In this document: one piece after another, positions 5,770 to 12,485 of the stretch
How the letters are laid out: each line of letters opens with the position of its first letter
Position numbering within the stretch: position 1 is the stretch's first letter
Origin: Anaerolineae bacterium
Lineage (GTDB): Bacteria; Chloroflexota; Anaerolineae; Aggregatilineales; UBA3940
Assembly: GCA_020852775.1 (NCBI GenBank)
Contig: JADZAD010000034.1
Location: 1 to 18,942, forward strand
DNA length: 18,942 nucleotides
Direction: 5' to 3'
The notes under the pieces: generated by a model
Told to the model about the DNA's origin: nothing
Database searches by the model: none
The model's input: only the letters and a program-made list of their open reading frames with translations
Program-made: the position numbers and the translations under genes

Positions 5770-7325
5770 AACCGTTTCGATTCGACAGGATCAGCTTCTG
5801 GCTGCTTCTGCCTGTACTGGTAATGTCAATAGCTGCCTGCACAACCCGACCAACCGAGGTCAACCCCGGGCTGGGCATGCCTTACCCGACAAACACGTCA
5901 CAGGCATCTGTGGCAACCGCAGCCGCTGTTGCTGCCGGGCCGCAGGTCGTCTCAAACCCCACTGTGGACGACGTCACCGTCAGCTATACGCTCAAGACGA
6001 TCATCGGTACAGAGCCCGCGATGGCCTTCATCGGCGTAGGGGGCGACATTGACGGCGTCATTAACCCGCAGTTGGACGCTGAAGTCGGCGATGTGGTTCA
6101 GATCACCGTGATCAACGGTGACCCGATCATGCATAACTTCCATATCACCGAGTTCGGCGTCGCAACACCTGACCTGATGACCCTTGATGAACAGGCAGTA
6201 GTCATCTTCCAGGTCACCGCCCCCGGCGACTTTCTGTACTTCTGTGCCGTGCCTGGCCATCAGCAGGCCGGGATGCAGGGCACACTCCGCGTGACCGGCG
6301 AGGTCGCCATCGGTAACCCGATCGCACTGGCCAGTGCCAGTGCGGCCATGCCAGCCGCCGCTGCGACCGCGGCCCCGGCTGATCCGAATGCCGTGTCGAT
6401 TATCCGCAGCCCGGCGGACGTCCCATCCCCGGTTGGAAATCGCGAACCGCAGACGCTGCGGATCGAAATGACCGCCATCGAGGTGACCGGTCAGCTTGCC
6501 GATGGCACCACCTACAGCTATTTCACCTTTGACGGCAAGGTACCCGGCCCGATGCTGCGCGTGCGCCTGGGCGACACGGTCGAGTTTACGCTCAAGAACG
6601 CCGACGGCAGCGCCTTCCCGCATTCCATCGACCTGCACGCGGTGACTGGGCCCGGTGGTGGCGCGGTCTTCACCCAGACCAAGCCGGGTGAACACACCGT
6701 ATTTACCTTCAAGGCGATCAACCCCGGCCTGTACGTCTATCACTGTGCCACCTCCAGCATCCCGCACCACATCTCGAACGGTATGTACGGCCTGATCCTC
6801 GTTGAGCCGGAAGGCGGCCTTCCGCCGGTTGACCGCGAGTTCTACGTCATGCAGGGTGAGCTTTACACCGTGCAGCCGTTCGGCACCGCCGGTCACCTTG
6901 ACTTTGACGCCGACAAGCTCTCGCATGAGGAGCCGGAGTACTTCGTCTTCAATGGTGCCGCCGGTGGCCTGACCAGCGACGAGAACGCCCTGCGTGCCAA
7001 TGTCGGTGAGACAGTGCGTATCTTCTTCGGTGTCGGCGGCCCGAACTTCGTCTCGTCCTTCCATGTAATCGGTGAGATCTTCGACCGGGTCTACGACCAG
7101 GCATCGCTTACCAGTCCGGCACTGACCAACGTGCAGACCACGCTGGTCCCGCCCGGCGGCGCCACGATGGTCGAGTTCACCCTCGATGTGCCGGGCCGCT
7201 ACATCCTCGTGGATCACTCTCTCAGCCGTCTTGAGCGCGGGCTGGCCGGGTACCTCTATGCGGAAGGTGACGAGAACCCCGACATCTTCCATGGTGAGGG
7301 CCTTGCGGAGAGCGCCGGGCACTGA
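5766..7325 (+). CDS. nirK: Copper nitrite reductase with N-terminal cupredoxin domain (lipoprotein)
   Basis: A 519-residue exported enzyme reducing nitrite to nitric oxide. A signal peptide ends in a lipobox (SIAAC, Cys25), so it should be anchored outside the membrane. Residues about 65-178 form an extra cupredoxin with type 1 copper ligands H123, C160, H165 and M170. An Ala/Pro-rich linker (about 185-210) leads to the two-domain NirK core. Its ligands are all in place: type 1 H286, C327, H335, M340; type 2 H291, H326, H484; active-site D289 and H433. The loop between C327 and H335 is one residue shorter than in Alcaligenes/Achromobacter NirK. NirK with an N-terminal cupredoxin is known from Hyphomicrobium and some Chloroflexota; the domain probably relays electrons. 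AGAGGAGAG precedes the start. Confidence 0.93.
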   Translation: MKPFRFDRISFWLLLPVLVMSIAACTTRPTEVNPGLGMPYPTNTSQASVATAAAVAAGPQVVSNPTVDDVTVSYTLKTIIGTEPAMAFIGVGGDIDGVINPQLDAEVGDVVQITVINGDPIMHNFHITEFGVATPDLMTLDEQAVVIFQVTAPGDFLYFCAVPGHQQAGMQGTLRVTGEVAIGNPIALASASAAMPAAAATAAPADPNAVSIIRSPADVPSPVGNREPQTLRIEMTAIEVTGQLADGTTYSYFTFDGKVPGPMLRVRLGDTVEFTLKNADGSAFPHSIDLHAVTGPGGGAVFTQTKPGEHTVFTFKAINPGLYVYHCATSSIPHHISNGMYGLILVEPEGGLPPVDREFYVMQGELYTVQPFGTAGHLDFDADKLSHEEPEYFVFNGAAGGLTSDENALRANVGETVRIFFGVGGPNFVSSFHVIGEIFDRVYDQASLTSPALTNVQTTLVPPGGATMVEFTLDVPGRYILVDHSLSRLERGLAGYLYAEGDENPDIFHGEGLAESAGH

Positions 7326-7363
7326 GAAAGCAATCAGCGGTTAGCCGTTAGCGATTAGCAGCC

Positions 7364-7408
7364 TTCCCTGCACCCTTGCCTCGTCTGAGTGAGGAAGGGT
7401 GCAGGGAA
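7364..7408. repeat. Long hairpin between nirK and sco
   Basis: TTCCCTGCACCCTT (7364-7377) pairs perfectly with AAGGGTGCAGGGAA (7395-7408). After one bulged base, CCTC/GAGG extends the stem to 18 bp, with loop 7383-7390. It is followed by AAAAGG, not by Ts, so it is not a standard terminator for the plus strand. It may protect or attenuate the operon mRNA, setting nirK above sco expression, or be a member of the dispersed CCCTTCCC repeats. GTTAGC/GATTAGC units at 7339-7360 precede it. Confidence 0.7.
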
Positions 7409-7426
7409 AAGGTAAGGATAGAAGAC

Positions 7427-8113
7427 ATGGCGCCTGGCGCATTACGCACACACAGCAGCAATCCCTGGATTGGCCCCCTGACGGCACTGGTCGTGCTGAT
7501 CGCAGCCAGCGGCCTTGTCTTTGCCGCGATGCGAAAGGGGCCTTCGGTTCAACCCGTGCAGCAGCCCGGTGTGCCACACATCGCCCTGATGTACCCGGAT
7601 GCCGTTGAGCCAGTGAGCCCACCGCTCGCCCTGCAGGATTTCACGCTGCCAGCCAGCACCGGCGCAGCCCTCAGCCTGAGCGATCTGCGCGGGCAGTGGC
7701 TGGTGATCTTCTTCGGCTACACGCACTGTCCGGACTTCTGCCCGATGACGCTGCTTGACTACAAGCGGGTCAAAGCGGAACTTGGCCCGCGGGCCGAGGG
7801 CGTGCGCTTCATCTATATCAGCGTCGATGGCTTCCGCGATACGCCGGCGGTCATGCATGAGTATCTCGCTCACTTTGACCCGGACTTCCTCGGCTTCTCC
7901 GGTGATGATGACACACTGCGGCGCGTTGCCGGGGACTACAACCTGTATTACCGGCGCCGTGTCGAGGAGGGCTCGGTCGAGACGTACTATGTCGAGCACA
8001 CTACGCGTTCCTATCTGGTGAACCCGGTGGGTGGCCTGGTCGCCAGCTTCGCTTATCAGACTGATCCCAGCATCGTCGCGGACGTGATCGAGGCCTATCT
8101 TGCCAGCGAATGA
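7427..8113 (+). CDS. Sco1/SenC-family copper chaperone
   Basis: A 228-residue protein with one N-terminal membrane anchor (about 15-33) and an extracytoplasmic thioredoxin-like domain. The copper-binding motif C101-PDF-C105 lies after the strand WLVIFFGYTH, and the conserved distal histidine is H191 (VEHTTRSYLVNP), so the C-x3-C plus His copper site is complete. Sco proteins load the CuA site of cytochrome oxidase; in nir/nos clusters related proteins are thought to supply copper to NirK or NosZ. Its place after nirK suggests the former, which is an inference. ATG at 7427 follows AAGGA by 8 bases; the longer open frame would run through the hairpin. Confidence 0.9.
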   Translation: MAPGALRTHSSNPWIGPLTALVVLIAASGLVFAAMRKGPSVQPVQQPGVPHIALMYPDAVEPVSPPLALQDFTLPASTGAALSLSDLRGQWLVIFFGYTHCPDFCPMTLLDYKRVKAELGPRAEGVRFIYISVDGFRDTPAVMHEYLAHFDPDFLGFSGDDDTLRRVAGDYNLYYRRRVEEGSVETYYVEHTTRSYLVNPVGGLVASFAYQTDPSIVADVIEAYLASE

Positions 8114-8522
8114 CGGAGGCGTTACAAAGGGGCGTCTGAAACGCCGAGCACAGGTCTTCAACCTGGAAGCGATGCTTCGCTGCGACGAAACGCCACTCAC
8201 GAACATCCCGCTCTTCCAGGAAGAGGAATTCTCCGGCTGTCTGCTGTGCTTTCTGCCCGGGCAGGCCCTGCGCCGCCATCATCATGACCACGAGCACGAG
8301 GTCTTTGATGTCCTGCGGGGCAGTGGCACGATCTTCGTCGGGGCTGAGGCGATCCACGCCGGGCCGGGGACTTCGGTTTTTGTGCCCGCGCACGTCGAGC
8401 ACGGTTTCGAGAACAATGGTGAAGAGCCATGGATTCTGCGCGCCACGATCCACGAGCGCACCTATCTACGCCGCGCCCTGTGGCGGGCGCTGCTCAAACG
8501 TCTCGGAAAGGTCGCTTTCTGA
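8100..8522 (+). CDS. Cupin-domain protein
   Basis: About 140 residues with a single cupin barrel. Motif 1 is the His-rich PGQALRRHHHDHEHEVFDVLRG (about 53-74), offering several metal-binding His and a Glu. Motif 2 is PAHVEHGFENNG (95-106). The cluster of five His in seven residues is unusual for motif 1 and suggests tight metal, perhaps copper, binding. The start is unsure. TTG at 8100 overlaps the sco end by 14 bases and has CGAGG upstream; the first in-frame ATG is at 8172, close to the conserved barrel start. The stop overlaps the next ATG by one base, so it is translationally coupled in the nir operon. Substrate unknown. Confidence 0.8.
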   Translation: MPANDGGVTKGRLKRRAQVFNLEAMLRCDETPLTNIPLFQEEEFSGCLLCFLPGQALRRHHHDHEHEVFDVLRGSGTIFVGAEAIHAGPGTSVFVPAHVEHGFENNGEEPWILRATIHERTYLRRALWRALLKRLGKVAF

Positions 8523-8938
8523 TGCCTGTCGTTACTCGCTGGTACATCCGGGCCGGGCTGCTCTATCTTGTGCTGGCGCTTCTGGCCGGGGCGCTGGTGG
8601 TGGCACCTGCGGCGATCGCCACACTGCCGGTTGTGCCTGGCCTGCTGCCGGTGTACTTCCATCTGTTGATGGTGGGGTGGGTCACGCACCTGATCATTGG
8701 GGTAGCCTACTGGATGTTTCCGCGCCATTCACGCGAGCGTCCACGTGGGCGGGATAGCCTGTTCTTTGCCGCCTTCGGGCTGCTCAATACCGGGCTGATG
8801 CTGCGCGCCATCGGGGAGCCGTTGCAGGCAGCGGGCATCACAACAGGCGGGCCGCTGCTGGTCGCCTCCGCACTCCTGCAACTGGCAGGCGGCTGGGCGG
8901 CGGTCGCGGCGCTCTGGCCGCGGGTCAGAGAGCGCTGA
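8522..8938 (+). CDS. Four-helix membrane protein, NnrS/heme-copper-oxidase-like module (copy 1)
   Basis: A 138-residue integral membrane protein with four predicted helices (about 9-30, 40-66, 78-96, 109-132). Helix 2 reads LLPVYFHLLMVGW...YWMFPR with H47, G52-W53, H56 and FPR at 66-68. It aligns without gaps to the next gene's product and to helix LHAVFVGFVISMIFG of the NnrS-like protein at 10396 (its H285 matches H47). NnrS and heme-copper oxidases place heme or metal ligands in such helices, so heme or copper binding is plausible but not shown. It starts inside the stop of the cupin gene (TGATG). The family is not one I can name with certainty; a role in NO handling is inferred from context. 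Confidence 0.82.
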   Translation: MPVVTRWYIRAGLLYLVLALLAGALVVAPAAIATLPVVPGLLPVYFHLLMVGWVTHLIIGVAYWMFPRHSRERPRGRDSLFFAAFGLLNTGLMLRAIGEPLQAAGITTGGPLLVASALLQLAGGWAAVAALWPRVRER

Positions 8939-8941
8939 TCG

Positions 8942-9370
8942 ATGCCCCGCCTGAGTACGCTGATGATCCGCGCTGCGCTCCTGCATATGGGGGCGGGCTT
9001 CCTGTTCGGCGCGCTGATGCTGTTCAATAAGGGGCTGCCTGTACTGCCCTGGCTGTGGCGGCTGCTGCCGCTGCACATCGACATTCAGCTTTTTGGCTGG
9101 ATGGCGCAGTTGGCGATGGGCATCGCTTACTGGATATTCCCGCGCTGGGACACGAACCGCCGGAGGCCAGAGATGGCCTGGTCGGCTTTCGTACTGATCA
9201 ATACGGGCGTGCTGGCCGTGTGCACCGGCTATCTGCTCCCCGGCCTGAACCTCCTGGTGCTGGCCGGTCGGCTGGCGGAAGCTGCGGCGGTACTGGCATT
9301 CGCCCTGCACACCTGGCCGCGTATCAAGCCGGTAGCCCTGCCACCGGCGGTAACACATGAGGAGAAATAA
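8942..9370 (+). CDS. Four-helix membrane protein, NnrS/heme-copper-oxidase-like module (copy 2)
   Basis: A 142-residue paralogue of the preceding product, starting three bases after its stop. Four helices lie at about 9-28, 40-66, 79-100 and 104-124. Landmarks fall at identical residue numbers: IRA 9-11, LLP 41-43, GW 52-53, G60, AYW 62-64, FPR 66-68. The histidine pattern differs: H45 here corresponds to Y45 in copy 1, while copy 1 H47 is D47 here. Together they would supply the two positions of an H-x-H pair, which suggests a heterodimer with a shared metal or heme site (inference). A short charged tail ends in the cytoplasm or periplasm; topology was not computed. Confidence 0.82.
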   Translation: MPRLSTLMIRAALLHMGAGFLFGALMLFNKGLPVLPWLWRLLPLHIDIQLFGWMAQLAMGIAYWIFPRWDTNRRRPEMAWSAFVLINTGVLAVCTGYLLPGLNLLVLAGRLAEAAAVLAFALHTWPRIKPVALPPAVTHEEK

Positions 9371-9373
9371 TAC

Positions 9374-9613
9374 ATGGATGTTGAAACGATTGATGCACAG
9401 AGCCTTGACGCCTCCATCCGGCACAAGACGATCTTTGACTGCTTTGACGCGCTGGCGGTAGGCGACTCGCTGATCCTGGTGAACACGCATAATCCGCTGC
9501 CGCTGTATCACCAGTTCGGCCTGACGCGCACCGGTCAGTTCGAGTGGACCTACCTGGTGCCGGGGCCGGATGAATGGCGCATCCGTATCAGCCGGATCGC
9601 CGCCGCCGGGTGA
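9374..9613 (+). CDS. DUF2249 domain protein
   Basis: A 79-residue protein that is essentially one DUF2249 domain: DAQSLDASIRHKTIFDCFDAL at 7-27, then GDSLILVNTHNPLPLYHQF (about 30-48) and FEWTYLVPGPDEWRIRISR (56-74). The domain is widespread in denitrification and NO-response gene clusters, often fused to or near DUF542/hemerythrin (RIC-like) or NnrS proteins, but its biochemistry is not settled. It is cytoplasmic. AGGAG lies 9 bases before the ATG at 9374. Its stop overlaps the GTG start of the next gene (GTGA at 9610-9613), so the two products are probably made together. Confidence 0.87.
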   Translation: MDVETIDAQSLDASIRHKTIFDCFDALAVGDSLILVNTHNPLPLYHQFGLTRTGQFEWTYLVPGPDEWRIRISRIAAAG

Positions 9614-10053
9614 GCATCTGCCCCGCCTGCGGCGCGGTGTGGCCCGCCGGCGCTGCCTGCCGCGAGGCCTTCCACCAGATGTTGTACTGGGAGGCCGAGC
9701 GCCCAGAGCTGGGCGCTGTGCACCACCTGATGGTGCTGTGCTTCCACCTGCAGCACCCGGCACTGTACTCCCCGGAGGGGCTTGAGGAGGCCAAACGCCT
9801 GCTAATCGCTTTTGTACGTGCAGGCGCCTCCCCTGAAGCGGTGCGCCGGGACGCTGCCCGCGCGGTTGACTCCGGCAGGCGCAGCTACTCCATCACCGCC
9901 CGCCCCGATGCGGAAGGCCGATACGCCCGCCCTGCCGCGTGGCAAATGACCACCGCGGACGTGATCGCCGGGGGTATCGGGCAGTACACCACACAGGTGG
10001 AGGCGTGGGCACGTGCGATCTGTGACACACTGAGCGAATCGGGCAACCTGTGA
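9610..10053 (+). CDS. DUF5946 family protein
   Basis: A 147-residue soluble protein. It begins with C4-PA-C7-G and C17 (possible zinc site), followed by EAFHQMLYWEAERPELGAVHHLMVLCFHLQHP (19-50), a His-rich helix region with H38, H39, H46 and H49 that is the hallmark of DUF5946. A helical remainder follows. The Cys/His set suggests a bound metal, but no activity is known to me. GTG at 9610, overlapping the previous stop in a GTGA junction, is preferred over the ATG at 9574. The ATG would overlap the DUF2249 gene by 40 bases and add a basic, non-conserved tail. It sits in the middle of the nir operon. Confidence 0.82.
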   Translation: MSICPACGAVWPAGAACREAFHQMLYWEAERPELGAVHHLMVLCFHLQHPALYSPEGLEEAKRLLIAFVRAGASPEAVRRDAARAVDSGRRSYSITARPDAEGRYARPAAWQMTTADVIAGGIGQYTTQVEAWARAICDTLSESGNL

Positions 10054-10077
10054 CGCCCGCTATGAAAGGAACGGAAG

Positions 10078-10392
10078 ATGGAAACCGTGAAGTACGTCCC
10101 TGATCTGCTGGCGCTGACCGGGGAAATCCCCGAGCAGAGCATCGTCAGCCGCACCTTCCACACCGGGGAAGCCGCCCGGGCGATGATCTTCGGCTTCGCC
10201 GCGGGAGAGGAACTCTCCGAGCACACCTCAACGAAGACCGCGATCATACACATCCTGAGCGGCGAAGCAAAGCTCAAGCTTGGTGAGGAAGAGCACATGG
10301 CGAAGGCCGGGGCGTGGGCCTACATGCCCCCGAACCTGCCGCACAGCGTCTTCGCCATCAGTGAAGTCCGCATGCTGCTGTTGATGTTCTGA
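10078..10392 (+). CDS. Small cupin protein, incomplete metal site
   Basis: A 104-residue single cupin barrel. The block GEELSEHTSTKTAIIHILSG (43-62) is motif 1, but the usual H-x-H pair is reduced to H49 with S51 in the second position. PPNLPHSVFAI (84-94) is motif 2 with H89. The fold is clear, but the metal site seems partial, so a binding or sensing role is as likely as catalysis. Small cupins are common in NO and nitrite gene clusters. GAAAGGAACGGAAG precedes the ATG. The gene lies 24 bases after the DUF5946 stop and three bases before the NnrS-like start. Confidence 0.83.
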   Translation: METVKYVPDLLALTGEIPEQSIVSRTFHTGEAARAMIFGFAAGEELSEHTSTKTAIIHILSGEAKLKLGEEEHMAKAGAWAYMPPNLPHSVFAISEVRMLLLMF

Positions 10393-10395
10393 GGG

Positions 10396-11526
10396 ATGGA
10401 CAGATCAATGGACTCCCTGTCCCGGCGTGTCCCACCGCAGGCCGCCCTGATCCTGCTGGCGGGGGCCGCGGCGCTCATCGCGATGTGGGGCGGGCTGGCC
10501 CGTATGGGCTGGGTTCTGCCCCTCGCCAGCGGTACATTGATTGGCGGGCACGGCCCGCTCATGACCGGTGGCTTCCTTGGTACCGTGATCGCCATCGAAC
10601 GGGCGGTGGCGCTGCGCCGGGGCTGGGCTTTTCTTGCCCCGCTTCTGAGCGGCCTGGGGGCGCTGCTGCTGGCCTTCGGGCTGGGCGCTCCCGCCGGGCT
10701 TCCACTCAGCCAGGCGATGATCACGCTTGGCAGCCTGGTTCTTGTGCTGATTTTCGCCACTTTCTATCGCCAGCACCCAACGCTGATCAGCACCCTGTAC
10801 GCCCCCGCGCTGCTTGCTGGCTCGATCTGCTGGCTGGCGGGTAATGCGCTGTGGCTGCTGCGCCAACCTATCTACGTAGCAGCACACTGGTGGATGGCCT
10901 TCCTCGTGCTGACCATCGCCGGGGAACGGCTGGAGCTCTCCCGCGTGGCGCGGATCCCGCCGGGGGCACAGGCACTCTTCGGTGTGGCCTCGCTGGTGCT
11001 GTTCGCCGGGCTGGTAACGCTGGTCTTCGCCCGCGATGCCGGGGTGCGGCTGGTCGGTATAGCCTACCTTGGCTTTTCCGCGTGGCTGCTCTTTTTCGAC
11101 ATCGCCAGGCGCACCGTGCGGGCAGGTGGGCATACGCGCTTTATCGCCTTCTGCCTGCTGGCGGGGTATGGCTGGTTGGGCGCGGGCGGCCTGCTGATGC
11201 TGGCCTTCGGCGGGCAGGTCGCCGGGTATGGCTATGACGCGATGCTGCACGCGGTCTTCGTCGGCTTCGTGATCTCCATGATCTTCGGCCATGCTTCGCT
11301 GATCCTGCCCTCTACGATGGGCATCGCCATCCCATACCGCCCCGCCTTTTACCTGCCGCTCGGCCTGCTGCACGCCTCGGTGCTGCTGCGCGTCACCGGA
11401 GACCTGTTCGCGCAGAACGGGGTGCGCCAGTGGGGCGGCATGCTCAACGCGACCGCGGTCGTGCTGTTTCTGCTGCTCGCCGCGGCCTCCGGCCTGCGTG
11501 AACGCCTGAAGCCGGGCCGGGTATAA
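10396..11526 (+). CDS. NnrS-like heme/copper membrane protein
   Basis: A 376-residue polytopic protein with about 12 hydrophobic helices, the size and layout of NnrS. Histidine-bearing helices recur: GGHGPLMTGGF (H52), AAHWWMAFL (H164), MLHAVFVGFVISMIFGHA (H285 and H299) and LLHASVLLRV (H326). NnrS is a heme- and copper-containing inner-membrane protein that protects cells from nitric oxide, so here it would handle NO made by NirK. Identity with canonical NnrS looks distant, and some family members are annotated only as NnrS-like. ATG at 10396 directly follows GAGGG. ATG at 10408, 13 bases downstream of the same purine run, is a second option. It is probably the last gene of the FNR-box operon. 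Confidence 0.78.
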   Translation: MDRSMDSLSRRVPPQAALILLAGAAALIAMWGGLARMGWVLPLASGTLIGGHGPLMTGGFLGTVIAIERAVALRRGWAFLAPLLSGLGALLLAFGLGAPAGLPLSQAMITLGSLVLVLIFATFYRQHPTLISTLYAPALLAGSICWLAGNALWLLRQPIYVAAHWWMAFLVLTIAGERLELSRVARIPPGAQALFGVASLVLFAGLVTLVFARDAGVRLVGIAYLGFSAWLLFFDIARRTVRAGGHTRFIAFCLLAGYGWLGAGGLLMLAFGGQVAGYGYDAMLHAVFVGFVISMIFGHASLILPSTMGIAIPYRPAFYLPLGLLHASVLLRVTGDLFAQNGVRQWGGMLNATAVVLFLLLAAASGLRERLKPGRV

Positions 11527-11527
11527 T
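11522..11527 (+). promoter_or_regulatory. TATAAT -10 element for the YwiC-like gene
   Basis: A perfect TATAAT overlaps the end of the NnrS-like gene and lies 40 bases before the ATG at 11568. The -35 region (around 11499) is poor. GCGG-CTGAA-CCGC followed by TTTATT at 11531-11549 could be a weak terminator or leader hairpin between the two genes. Confidence 0.45.
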
Positions 11528-11567
11528 AGGCGGCTGAACCGCTTTATTCAATGAAGAGACTGCCCCG

Positions 11568-12395
11568 ATGATTGATGACCTCTCCCTGGGCGGCCCAGCC
11601 CCCTCCGTGAATCTGCGATCCGTTGCCCTGCCCACCGAGCACGGCGGCTGGTCCTTCCTGCTTGAGCCTGTTGTGCTGGGCCTGGTACTGGCACCGACCT
11701 GGCCGGGCCTGCTACTCGGCATCGCCGCGCTGCTGGCATTCCTCGCGCACCAGCCGCTCAGGCTTGCCTTCAAGGATCGCTTCCGCGGGCAGCGCCTCCC
11801 GCGCACGCCCTACGCGGAGCGTTTCGCTGCCGGCTACCTGCTGGGCGCAGGCGTCGCGTTCACTGCGTCCGTCCTGCTGGCGTGGCAGAATGGTTCGCTG
11901 CTGTTCCTGCTGCCGCTGGGGCTGGCCGTTCCGTTGGCCGCAGCACAGGTCTGGCTGAACTCCCGCACCCGTTCCCGCGACCTGCTCGCGGAGCTTGCCG
12001 GCGCGTCGGCACTGGGCCTGCTGCCCGTCTCGCTGGCATTGCTTGGCGGCTGGAGCCTGCTCCCGGCCTCAGCCCTGTGGGGGCTGGTACTCGCGCGCGG
12101 CCTCCCGGCGATCCTCTACGTCCGGGCGCGCCTGCAAGTTGAGCGCGGCAAGCCCGTGGATCAACGCCTGCCCGCATTCGCCCACCTCACCGCGATCGTG
12201 GGGGCCGTCGGCCTGGCCTTCGCCGGGCTGGTGGGTTGGACGGCGATTGCCGCGACGATTCTGCTGGCGGTTCGCTCGACGATCGGCCTCTCGAAGTACC
12301 GTCGCAGGCTGCGCGCCACGCAGATCGGCTTCAGTGAGGTGGCTTACGGGGTGATCACCGTGGCGCTCTATGCGGCAGGATTCTGGCGCACCTGA
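11568..12395 (+). CDS. YwiC-like integral membrane protein
   Basis: A 275-residue protein with about eight hydrophobic helices. The N-terminal signature PTEHGGWSFLLEP (22-34) and HQPLRLAFKDR (61-71) are the hallmarks of the YwiC-like family. In Bacillus subtilis ywiC sits next to the anaerobic narK-fnr genes, and the family often accompanies nitrate/nitrite or NnrS genes, which fits this setting. The fold resembles UbiA prenyltransferases in helix number, but I see no DxxxD prenyl-diphosphate motif in the expected loops, so that activity should not be assumed. It has its own TATAAT 40 bases upstream and may be transcribed apart from the nir operon. ATG at 11568 has a weak GAAGAG Shine-Dalgarno sequence. 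Confidence 0.83.
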   Translation: MIDDLSLGGPAPSVNLRSVALPTEHGGWSFLLEPVVLGLVLAPTWPGLLLGIAALLAFLAHQPLRLAFKDRFRGQRLPRTPYAERFAAGYLLGAGVAFTASVLLAWQNGSLLFLLPLGLAVPLAAAQVWLNSRTRSRDLLAELAGASALGLLPVSLALLGGWSLLPASALWGLVLARGLPAILYVRARLQVERGKPVDQRLPAFAHLTAIVGAVGLAFAGLVGWTAIAATILLAVRSTIGLSKYRRRLRATQIGFSEVAYGVITVALYAAGFWRT

Positions 12396-12401
12396 CCCTA
12401 A

Positions 12402-12417
12402 CCCTGAACGTGCAGGG
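12402..12417. terminator. Possible 3' hairpin between YwiC-like and DUF985 genes
   Basis: CCCTG-AACGTG-CAGGG follows the YwiC-like stop by 6 bases, in the 90-base gap between convergent genes. The stem is short and no T-run follows, so it is a weak terminator at best. The rest of the gap includes CTGGAGACTGGAGAC (12465-12479), a short tandem repeat, and no gene. Confidence 0.3.
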
Positions 12418-12485
12418 CAGGGAGCCGATACATCATCTCTGACCGGCAACCAATAACTTGAAACTGGAGACTGGAGACCGTCTTC

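Noticed and set aside
5952..7322. 456-codon open frame on the minus strand, antisense to nirK
   Set aside because: Its product is basic, low-complexity and unlike any family, while the plus strand encodes a complete NirK with every ligand. Long antisense frames are expected in GC-rich DNA.
8729..9763. 344-codon minus-strand frame
   Set aside because: It lies antisense to four well-supported genes and is Arg/Gln/Pro-rich with no recognisable motif.
10405..11373. 322-codon minus-strand frame opposite the NnrS-like gene
   Set aside because: Gln/Gly/His-rich composition is the mirror of a hydrophobic membrane protein; no start signal supports it.
11568..12395. YwiC-like protein as a UbiA-type prenyltransferase
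   Set aside because: Helix count is similar, but the Asp-rich prenyl-diphosphate motifs are not seen and the PTEHGGW signature fits YwiC.
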